5,010 nt of DNA. Origin: Syntrophaceae bacterium (lineage in GTDB: Bacteria > Desulfobacterota > Desulfomonilia > Desulfomonilales > Desulfomonilaceae). The notes beneath the pieces were generated by a model, which was not told where the DNA came from, did no database searches, and was given only the letters and a program-made list of their open reading frames with translations. Numbering within the stretch: the stretch's first letter is position 1; the number at the start of each line of letters is the position of its first letter. This document shows, in pieces, positions 1-5,010 of this stretch. Location: positions 1 through 5,010 of the forward strand of contig JACWAG010000196.1 in NCBI GenBank assembly GCA_014874425.1, written 5' to 3'. The translations under genes and the position numbers were made by a program.

Positions 1-74
1 AGACAGGTAAGGATAGGGTTCGCCTCATACCTTTTGAACAGGCTGCGATAACAGTTATCAGGATTATATCTCAT
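1..74 (-). CDS. N-terminus of probable GH130-family beta-mannoside phosphorylase/hydrolase (partial, runs off left edge)
   Basis: Only 24 codons plus two bases lie in the window. The ATG is at 74-72. An AAGGA Shine-Dalgarno (complement of 85-89) sits 10 bases upstream, and the gene starts 24 bases after the stop of the preceding glycosyltransferase, so the two are almost certainly co-transcribed. Residues 13-23 read FKRYEANPILT. From memory, this [R]YE[G/A]NPILT block is the typical opening of many GH130 proteins, where the first strand of the five-bladed propeller begins. GH130 enzymes are cytoplasmic or exported phosphorylases and hydrolases acting on beta-1,4- or beta-1,2-mannosides. No signal peptide is seen in the visible part, which suggests a cytoplasmic enzyme. 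The catalytic residues are outside the window, so neither the family nor the substrate can be confirmed here. A different NPIL-containing propeller glycosidase (GH43/GH32-like) is the main alternative. Confidence 0.62.
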   Translation of the reverse strand, partial: MRYNPDNCYRSLFKRYEANPILTC

Positions 75-98
75 GTGTTGGACATCCTTAGTTTTTCG

Positions 99-1331
99 TC
101 AGAATTCAAGCGGAAGCACAACCGTTTGTCCGGACGCAATGGATTGGCGAGCCAGTTCGTAAGCTTCATTGTACTGTTTTGCTACCAGGTCCCAGGAAAC
201 TACCTGATCAAGGTATTTTTTGAGGTTTTCTCCGAGCTTCAACCGGAGTTCTTCGTCACAGGCCATCCTGACAACCTGGTCCTTCAACATTTTCTTGGTG
301 GTAAAAAGCAATCCACCTTTGCTCTCCAACGTCTGAGCGGTCAGTCCTTCCATGGGAGCTGTTGTAATATATGGCTTATTGAGCGCTATGATTCGTGCAA
401 GCGTTCCGGATTGGGTTTCATCGGTCGAGGGCAAAACGATGAAGTCACAAACCGCCATAACTTTGTAATATATTTCTCCGCGTGGAATAAACTCGAAGTA
501 GTGAGCGAGTCCTTTTTTTTCCAGTGCCGCTAGCTGCTCCAGGTAATTTTCGTAGTCCGTCAAGTGGTTCGGATCTCTCATGGATCCCGCCGCCAAAAGG
601 TCCCATTCTTGGCCCGTTCGTTCCAGTATTTCCGCATGAATATCTTCCCACATGGAAGTCAGGATATCCCAACGCTTATTGGACTGTATCCATCCAACCA
701 TACCCACGAGACGATTACCCAAGTATGGGATCTGGTCCAGAACCAACTCTTCCTTGAGGACTGGAACGTCCTTGATGGCCCAGCGTCGATCAGGCCTAGC
801 CCCGTGAGGGACCACCATGACGTTTCTAGGGGTTCGCCAGCCTTGTCCTACGAAATTCCAGTCAAGGCGCCATTTTTGATAATGGCACTTGAATAGCACT
901 ACCCTTGCCCGTTCACACATCTGGTAGATGAAATTGGCCTCAAAACTCGTCAACCTACCGTGGACGGTATGCGGTTCGACAATGGTGGGAAATTCATTGA
1001 TTGCGTCAAGCAAATCCAGGAACCCTTCGTTTCCATCTCCATGGCCTCTAGAGTCATAATACTCGTACAGCCCGTATTCATGTTCTAGATGGACTGCGTA
1101 AGGGCGCAGTCTGTGCACTTTTATGGCCACGGTCTTCCACCAGTCCCTCTTAGACATGTCAATGATAGGAAATACACCTTCTCCCTGACCGTCTGTGTGA
1201 CTTATTACCAGCACTTCCCTGCCTGGATTGGCCTTCTGGATAAATTCCCTGGCTTCCTCGGCAAAAGTCGCGATTCCACACAGGCGTGGAGGATAGCTGG
1301 AAATTATGACTATTGGGCCTGAATCACTCAT
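99..1331 (-). CDS. GT4-type (GT-B fold) glycosyltransferase, 410 aa
   Basis: Likely cytoplasmic sugar-nucleotide-dependent glycosyltransferase; donor and acceptor are unknown. The N-terminal Rossmann half opens with SSYPPRLCGIATFAEE (11-26), then HLEHEYGLYE (81-90) and EPHTVHG (119-125), an acceptor-side His block. VPHGARP (174-180) marks the approach to the interdomain linker. The C-terminal half has VGWIQSNKRWD (212-222), the donor-phosphate-binding G-x-x-x-x-x-K segment. It also has DETQSGTLARI (304-314) in place of the usual E-x7-E motif: the first Glu is kept and the second is Arg. Length is normal for the family and there is no signal peptide or membrane segment. The ATG start is supported by AAAGGA (complement of 1338-1343) six bases upstream. 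The same CGIATF and SGTLA blocks occur in the larger neighbour at 1639-3969, so the two are distant paralogues. It lies 24 bases upstream of the probable GH130 gene. Family assignment is strong; substrate is inference only. Confidence 0.92.
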   Translation of the reverse strand: MSDSGPIVIISSYPPRLCGIATFAEEAREFIQKANPGREVLVISHTDGQGEGVFPIIDMSKRDWWKTVAIKVHRLRPYAVHLEHEYGLYEYYDSRGHGDGNEGFLDLLDAINEFPTIVEPHTVHGRLTSFEANFIYQMCERARVVLFKCHYQKWRLDWNFVGQGWRTPRNVMVVPHGARPDRRWAIKDVPVLKEELVLDQIPYLGNRLVGMVGWIQSNKRWDILTSMWEDIHAEILERTGQEWDLLAAGSMRDPNHLTDYENYLEQLAALEKKGLAHYFEFIPRGEIYYKVMAVCDFIVLPSTDETQSGTLARIIALNKPYITTAPMEGLTAQTLESKGGLLFTTKKMLKDQVVRMACDEELRLKLGENLKKYLDQVVSWDLVAKQYNEAYELARQSIASGQTVVLPLEF

Positions 1332-1638
1332 CGAAAATCCTTTTCTTTACGTCAAAGGCGCCTTAATTCGCCCAGGCGTAAGTGAATACTTGGTTGGTTT
1401 TACCCGGGACGTCGTATGCCGGTTACAGCTAACTTATCCGTTCACGGGGCTTTTACATCAACGAATCCTCTTTTGCAACCGGCAAAGATCGTGAACATTC
1501 GTCAGAACAGGCAAGTTACCCGTTTGGGCGCGCATCAGTATAAGAGGAGAAAATACCGACAGCTCTGAAGCTCCAGAAATAGCTGGATACAAACCTTCAC
1601 CATATGAATCAACAAGACAGCGTGAAGATGATTCGGTT
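1332..1638. other. 307-base gap between two co-directional glycosyltransferase genes
   Basis: No convincing gene is seen on either strand. The minus-strand reading frames give only peptides of about 17-22 codons without ribosome binding sites, plus a longer frame that is a shadow of the upstream gene's 3' end. The only firm signal is the ribosome binding site of the 410-aa gene at 1338-1343. A weak minus-strand promoter-like pair (TTGCAA near 1479-1474 and TAAAAG about 17 bases on) exists but matches consensus poorly. A short hairpin (TCTG/CAGA around a six-base loop, about 1563-1576) is too weak, and lacks a T-run, to be called a terminator. The gap could carry an internal promoter or processing site. 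Confidence 0.5.
1417..1484. repeat. 8-bp perfect inverted repeat (TGCCGGTT / AACCGGCA) in the intergenic gap
   Basis: TGCCGGTT at 1417-1424 is the exact reverse complement of AACCGGCA at 1477-1484, with 52 bases between the arms. It lies about 90-150 bases upstream of the start of the 410-aa glycosyltransferase. The spacing is too wide for an intrinsic terminator. Two regulator half-sites or chance are both possible. Confidence 0.3.
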
Positions 1639-3969
1639 CTATTTGTGAGGCAGGATTCTTTGCGCCTTGAGTTCCGAAAGACCGAGAACTGCAAGAATGT
1701 AGCACACAACCGATTCTGCGCCTTGGTTGGCGCTGATTCCGCTGGAGTCGATCCCGTCGGCCACCGAACCGTCAGCAAAATCATAGAGAGCGGTATTCAG
1801 CCTGTTTCGCCCGAGGAACCATTCAAAAGCAAGCCTGGCGAATTCCAGGTACTTGTAGTTATTCGTTATCTCTGAAGCCGCAACGTAGGCTTCCACGAGA
1901 TAGCCTGCATCTATGGGTTGTTGTCCAAAGAGCGCCTTCTCCCCACCTTTGGGGTACCAACCTTCATTGCCGACAAGATCAAAATAGACACCATTCATTT
2001 GCTTCTTCGTCAGGAAGTCAAGCGATTGCAGTGCGACGTTCAGGTATTCATCACTTTGGGTCACCTGGTAAGCACGTAGCAATGCCTCTGGGATTTTAGC
2101 GTTTCCATAGGCCAACACGTCCTCGAACCACTCCCAGTCCGCTGTCCTGTTTTCTTTGTAAAGGCTAACCAGATCATCAGCCAACAGAATGAGAAGACGC
2201 TTGAATTGACTTGCTCCTTCAAATTTTTGCAAGAGATGGTACATACCTATAATGGCATAGGCCTTGGCCCTCGGCGATTCAAGTTCGAGTATTCTCGGAG
2301 CGGCCTTTGCCATCATGTTTTGGGCCAGGGCCCGAATTTGCGCTTTTGTCCCCCACCTGACAACGGTCCCGAGGCCCCAAAGGACCCGGCCCAACGTATC
2401 TTCGCTCCCTTGGTTATCCATGAATCTTCGATCATAGGACATGAAATTGTGAAAATGGCCTGTTTCCGTCTGAGAGTGATTCAGAAAGCTAATATAAGTT
2501 CGAATTAAAGGAAGAATCTGTTCGTCTTTCTGCTGATTATAACAAGTCATTAACGCAGCGAGTCCCCGACCGACATCATCAGCGCTGTACCCATGATCGC
2601 GATTCGGTATACCGAAGCTCGCATGTTGCAACAAACCAACGTCGTCGGATAAAGATATCAAATGGTCGAGGTTGATATCTGGGAGGGTAATCAAGGGAAG
2701 CATCTTTTGCTTCCAGGAAGATATCACCTCCAAGTCCTTCCGTTCGCCGAGCATTTGTAAAAACATTTCCACGTAATGACGGCCCACCTCCCGCCACACC
2801 ATTGTGCGCCCGTACTCGTAAGCCGCCTTACGAATTCTATTCCGCCGCAAGGAATCTCCGATCAAGTCGTTCAGGGCGTTGGCCATACCCGTCACGTCGC
2901 TGAAATCTACCAACACTCCCCGTGAATCCGAGAGCAATTCTTCCGCATACCAATAGGGCGTAGACACTACAGCCTTGCCCATGCCCACAGCGTAAGCGAG
3001 CGTTCCAGAAGTTATTTGTTCTTTTGCCAAATACGGAGTTAAATAAACATCACAACAAGACATATATTCAGTTAATTCCTGCAAATCAACGAACCTGTTC
3101 TGGAACACCACATTGTCCGCTATCTTCAGGTCAATGGCTTTTCGTTCAAGTGATAAGCGGTATTGCTCGCCATGAATCTTCTTAACTTCAGGATGTGTTG
3201 CGCCAAGAATGATGTAGACAGTGTTCGGGTATTTCTCCACAACAGAGGGTAGGGCTTCCAGTGCCGTTTCTATACCCTTATTGGGACTGATCAACCCAAA
3301 AGTAAGAAGAACTGTCAGGCCTTCCACATTGAACTGTTCCTTATAGAAATTAGAATCAACAAAAGGAACGTCAGGAACACCATGATGTATTATTGAGATC
3401 TTGTCTTGGGGAACGCCGTATATCTCATGGAGCATCCTGGCCCCCCTTTGACTCATGGTGACAAGTCGCTGGGAGTAGTTTATGACGTCCTCTAAGGCTT
3501 CCAGGTAATCGCTGGGAGGATTTTCCAAGATCGTGTGCAGGGTCGTTATTACTGGCTTTTTCAAATGAGACAGCAACACTGAAAGGTACTTACCGGCGTC
3601 GCCCCCGTAGATTCCAAATTCGTGCTGCAGGCTCACTATCTGTGCCGATGAACCGTTAAGGTATTCCGCCGCGCGAGCGTAATCACGAATTACGTTCTTG
3701 CGGATCTCAAACGTAACCTCAGGTGGGTAATTGTACCCTCCAGTTCGATCAGTAATGGCAACGACGCGATACTGTTTGTCTCCCATTTCCTGTGCGATGG
3801 AAGTGCTCAGGTCGTTGGTGAATGTCGCAATTCCGCACGTCTTTGGCACGAATGTCCCGATGTAAACTACGTCGAGATCTGATACCAATATAGGCTTTTC
3901 CAGTTTAACTCTTCTCACGCCTGCACCTGCATATTCTGATCGCTTGCTTGGAATGCCTTGCCGATCCAT
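1639..3969 (-). CDS. Two-domain protein: GT4-type glycosyltransferase fused to a C-terminal six-hairpin-like helical domain, 776 aa
   Basis: Residues about 33-410 form a GT-B glycosyltransferase: GTFVPKTCGIATFTNDL (38-54), LQHEFGIYGG (114-123), TTLHTIL (142-148), HHGVPDVPF (195-203), FGLISPNKG (224-232) with the donor-binding Lys, KEQITSGTLA (316-325) in place of E-x7-E, and TPYWYAEELL (337-346). Residues about 420-770 form a separate all-helical domain with regularly spaced helix pairs and conserved-looking acidic/aromatic blocks: NQGSEDTLGR (519-528), DWEWFEDVLAYGNAKIPEAL (611-630), QPIDAGYLVEAY (684-695), SANQGAES (746-753). This pattern resembles (alpha/alpha)6 glycosidase/epimerase folds, but I cannot name the family. 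No signal peptide or membrane segment is seen. The ATG is the most upstream start because an in-frame TGA lies just before it. No clear Shine-Dalgarno precedes it; GTG at codon 18 is an alternative, and the domain begins after it. It heads the minus-strand cluster. The glycosyltransferase call is strong, the role of the second domain is inferred. Confidence 0.9.
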   Translation of the reverse strand: MDRQGIPSKRSEYAGAGVRRVKLEKPILVSDLDVVYIGTFVPKTCGIATFTNDLSTSIAQEMGDKQYRVVAITDRTGGYNYPPEVTFEIRKNVIRDYARAAEYLNGSSAQIVSLQHEFGIYGGDAGKYLSVLLSHLKKPVITTLHTILENPPSDYLEALEDVINYSQRLVTMSQRGARMLHEIYGVPQDKISIIHHGVPDVPFVDSNFYKEQFNVEGLTVLLTFGLISPNKGIETALEALPSVVEKYPNTVYIILGATHPEVKKIHGEQYRLSLERKAIDLKIADNVVFQNRFVDLQELTEYMSCCDVYLTPYLAKEQITSGTLAYAVGMGKAVVSTPYWYAEELLSDSRGVLVDFSDVTGMANALNDLIGDSLRRNRIRKAAYEYGRTMVWREVGRHYVEMFLQMLGERKDLEVISSWKQKMLPLITLPDINLDHLISLSDDVGLLQHASFGIPNRDHGYSADDVGRGLAALMTCYNQQKDEQILPLIRTYISFLNHSQTETGHFHNFMSYDRRFMDNQGSEDTLGRVLWGLGTVVRWGTKAQIRALAQNMMAKAAPRILELESPRAKAYAIIGMYHLLQKFEGASQFKRLLILLADDLVSLYKENRTADWEWFEDVLAYGNAKIPEALLRAYQVTQSDEYLNVALQSLDFLTKKQMNGVYFDLVGNEGWYPKGGEKALFGQQPIDAGYLVEAYVAASEITNNYKYLEFARLAFEWFLGRNRLNTALYDFADGSVADGIDSSGISANQGAESVVCYILAVLGLSELKAQRILPHK

Positions 3970-4037
3970 GATTCAATTCATTAATTAAGTGGTCCTGGCC
4001 AGCGTCTATGACCTGACGATGGGGTACTTCTCGAACA

Positions 4038-4055
4038 TTGGACAGTTTTTGTCAA
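4038..4055 (-). promoter_or_regulatory. Interrupted inverted repeat overlapping a consensus -35 hexamer
   Basis: On the plus strand TTGGACA (4038-4044) and TGTCAA (4050-4055) are inverted copies apart from one extra G, separated by five bases. The right arm is TTGACA on the minus strand, directed toward the 776-aa gene about 80 bases away. The expected -10 position reads GAGAAG, a poor match. If it is used, it would need an activator or another sigma factor. It may equally be an operator or chance. Confidence 0.25.
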
Positions 4056-4133
4056 GCCCAGTCCAGCGGCGCCCAAATAACAACCACAAATTTTCAGAAG
4101 TTCATTCGTCAGTTGTTTTTCATGGAGATTGAG

Positions 4134-4151
4134 GGCTGGCTAGGCTGGCTC
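4134..4151 (+). repeat. Tandem 9-bp direct repeat (GGCTGGCTA / GGCTGGCTC)
   Basis: Two adjacent nine-base units differ only at the last base (A versus C). The repeat ends nine bases before the strong ribosome binding site of the small ORF, so in a plus-strand transcript it would lie in the 5' leader. A role as a protein-binding or mRNA element is possible but nothing in the sequence proves it. Confidence 0.4.
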
Positions 4152-4160
4152 ACTTCAAAG

Positions 4161-4168
4161 AAAAGGAG
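4161..4168 (+). promoter_or_regulatory. Strong Shine-Dalgarno sequence of the small ORF
   Basis: AAAAGGAG ends nine bases before the ATG at 4178, a near-ideal match and distance. It is a better match and better placed than the AAGGAAGG (4235-4242) in front of creA, which argues that the small ORF is translated. Confidence 0.6.
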
Positions 4169-4177
4169 TATCCTGAG

Positions 4178-4255
4178 ATGAAAATTAGTCTCGGAAGCGC
4201 AGGAATGGCTCTAAGGTTGGGTGTGAATTCACTCAAGGAAGGCAAATCATCATGA
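4178..4255 (+). CDS. Small ORF (25 aa), translationally coupled to creA
   Basis: The frame starts with ATG after a strong AAAAGGAG site and ends with TGA at 4253-4255, sharing ATGA with the creA start at 4252. This four-base overlap is the classic arrangement for translational coupling. The peptide begins MKISLGSAGMALRLGVNSL and ends in a polar, Lys/Ser-rich tail. It has Met, Leu and Val residues that could form one short amphipathic helix, but no clear membrane span, no run of one amino acid as in attenuator leaders, and no recognisable family. An in-frame stop at 4130-4132 lies upstream, and the creA reading frame is different, so it is not simply an extended creA N-terminus. It may be a regulatory leader peptide, a small protein, or a chance frame. 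I do not recognise it. Confidence 0.45.
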   Translation: MKISLGSAGMALRLGVNSLKEGKSS

Positions 4256-4740
4256 AAAAGATCGGAATTATTTTCGGCGGAGGAATCCTTGTGGTCATCG
4301 TGTCCTTCGGGTGGTGGGTTTTAAGCCGCCCGGAACGTGGCGCCACCGGCTCGGTCAGTACACATTTCCGCTGGCTTGGTCCCAACGACAAGATTGTGGT
4401 GGACGGTTTCGACGACCCGAAAGTCCAGGGCGTCGCCTGTCACATCGCCCGTGCGGAAACGGGAGGGGTAAAGGGCGAATTGGGACTGGCGGAGGACACG
4501 AGTGACGCGAGCATAGCTTGTCGTCAGGTTGGCCCGATTAAGATCGTCGGCGAACTCAAGGACGGCGAGAGCGTCTTCGACGAGCACCGTAGCCTCGTGT
4601 TCAAGAGGCTTCATGTCGTACGGTTCTTCGATCGTAAGCGCAACGTTCTGGTTTACGTGGCGTACAGCGATCGGGTTATCGAGGGTAGCCCAAAGAACAG
4701 CATCAGCACGGTTCCGATAATGAAGTGGCCCGCGCCATAG
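4252..4740 (+). CDS. creA: CreA family protein, 162 aa
   Basis: The protein closely matches E. coli CreA as remembered. Shared blocks in order are IVVDGFDDPKVQGVACHIAR (48-67, E. coli [20 protein letters not shown]), GLAEDTSDASIACRQVGPI (78-96), SLVFKRLHVVRFFD (114-127), and YSDRVIEGSPKNSISTVPIM (138-157). Cys63 and Cys90 align with the two Cys of E. coli CreA and could form a disulfide if exported. The N-terminus MKK plus a hydrophobic run (about 4-24) is a signal peptide or signal anchor. It ends in WWVLSRPE and lacks an obvious AxA cleavage site, so a membrane-anchored periplasmic protein is plausible. Molecular function is unknown for the family. The length is normal. The start is supported by AAGGAAGG (4235-4242) and the coupling to the upstream small ORF. 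No creBCD genes follow, unlike in E. coli; the next gene is convergent. Confidence 0.95.
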   Translation: MKKIGIIFGGGILVVIVSFGWWVLSRPERGATGSVSTHFRWLGPNDKIVVDGFDDPKVQGVACHIARAETGGVKGELGLAEDTSDASIACRQVGPIKIVGELKDGESVFDEHRSLVFKRLHVVRFFDRKRNVLVYVAYSDRVIEGSPKNSISTVPIMKWPAP

Positions 4741-4829
4741 ATTCGAGTTGCTCCGTCTGGTCAGTCTCAGATGGTTTGAAGTGGATGAACTAACAAAGGC
4801 CATGTGTTTGTTTTCAGTCTTTCATAAAT

Positions 4830-5009
4830 TCAGGCTGATTTTACCTTTTTGGCGCCATGGTCCTTAATTCCACGAATCAGTGATTCTGAGTATTTTTTTC
4901 TAAAAGCTAAGACAAGAGGATCAGTTCTAGCTGTTGAATTGAGAAAATCGACATAGGATTCAAATTCTTCTTTCCTGCTCTCATATTCCTGCATCAGTTT
5001 TGCCTGAGC
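4830..5009 (-). CDS. C-terminal 59 codons of an unidentified protein (partial, runs off right edge)
   Basis: The minus strand is open in one frame from the right edge to TGA at 4832-4830, while the other two minus frames are closed early. The peptide is rich in charged residues: an acidic helix-like stretch (EYESRKEEFESYVDFLN, about 8-24), then DPLVLAFRKKYSESLIRGI (30-48), ending in a basic tail (HGAKKVKSA). It looks like the end of a soluble, helical protein. A small protein starting at the internal ATG (4994-4992) is also possible, although no good ribosome binding site is seen for it. GC of this piece is about 39 percent by hand count, clearly lower than creA (63 percent in a 60-base sample at 4321-4380). 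It is convergent with creA across an 89-base gap (4741-4829) in which I see no convincing terminator. I do not recognise the family. Confidence 0.5.
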   Translation of the reverse strand, partial: AQAKLMQEYESRKEEFESYVDFLNSTARTDPLVLAFRKKYSESLIRGIKDHGAKKVKSA

Positions 5010-5010
5010 C

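Larger units (their letters stand above)
3970..4177. promoter_or_regulatory. Divergent intergenic region between the glycosyltransferase cluster and the creA pair
   Basis: This stretch must hold the 5' signals for transcription in both directions, unless the minus-strand cluster or creA pair is read from farther away. It contains an exact TTGACA on the minus strand (4055-4050), but no good TATAAT-like partner at 16-18 bases. It also has an imperfect AACAAC/GTTGTT inverted repeat (4079-4084 and 4112-4117), an eight-base palindrome CTGGCCAG (3995-4002), an AT-rich patch close to the minus-strand start (about 3971-3989), and a tandem repeat near the plus-strand ribosome binding site. No gene-sized frame is seen. 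Promoter positions are not resolved. Confidence 0.45.

Noticed and set aside
75..533. Plus-strand open frame of 152 codons opposite the 410-aa glycosyltransferase
   Set aside because: It lies antisense to a gene with clear family motifs, its protein has no recognisable domain, and it has no good ribosome binding site.
1561..1582. Hairpin after the fusion gene as an intrinsic terminator
   Set aside because: The stem is only four base pairs and no run of T follows on the minus strand.
1458..1784. Minus-strand frame of 108 codons spanning the 3' end of the fusion gene and the gap
   Set aside because: The first half is an out-of-frame shadow of the fusion gene. The remainder shows no motif and no ribosome binding site, so I do not treat it as a gene or remnant.
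4133..4151. Sigma-54-like promoter suggested by the repeated TGGC
   Set aside because: The TGGC blocks are not followed by a GC element at the required spacing; they are better described as a simple tandem repeat.
4321..4803. Minus-strand open frame of 160 codons opposite creA
   Set aside because: creA is unmistakable on the other strand. The antisense protein shows no motif and is best explained by high-GC codon structure.
4741..4829. Possible terminator between creA and the convergent partial gene
   Set aside because: Only four-base stems such as TCTG/CAGA are present, with no adjoining T-run, so a terminator cannot be supported.

Overview
The window reads as chromosomal DNA from a Gram-negative bacterium of moderate GC. 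The clearest taxonomic hint is a CreA-family protein, which is typical of Proteobacteria and related phyla. The style of the sugar genes would fit a deltaproteobacterial (Desulfobacterota-like) anaerobe, but that placement is an inference from general familiarity. No mobile element, CRISPR array, tRNA or rRNA is visible.

Left and centre (1-3969) form a minus-strand carbohydrate cluster. In transcription order it holds three genes. The first is a 776-residue two-domain protein, a GT4-type (GT-B fold) glycosyltransferase fused to a C-terminal helical domain resembling an (alpha/alpha) six-hairpin fold (3969-1639). After a 307-base gap comes a 410-residue stand-alone glycosyltransferase related to the first domain (1331-99). 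After a 24-base gap comes the first 24 codons of a gene that runs off the left edge (74-1). Its N-terminus resembles GH130, the family of beta-mannoside phosphorylases and hydrolases. Together they suggest synthesis of an oligo- or polysaccharide coupled to a phosphorylase or trimming enzyme, perhaps a beta-mannoside. The sugar identity is not readable from the sequence.

Right (3970-5010): a 208-base divergent intergenic region separates the cluster from a plus-strand pair. The pair is a 25-codon small ORF with a strong Shine-Dalgarno sequence, whose stop overlaps by ATGA the start of creA, followed by creA itself (4252-4740). creA encodes a membrane-anchored or exported CreA-family protein of unknown function. 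Convergent to it, the C-terminal 59 codons of an unidentified minus-strand gene (5009-4830) enter from the right edge, with visibly lower GC than creA.

The observations most worth following are the glycosyltransferase/helical-domain fusion sitting with a second glycosyltransferase and a probable GH130 gene, and the translationally coupled small ORF in front of creA.
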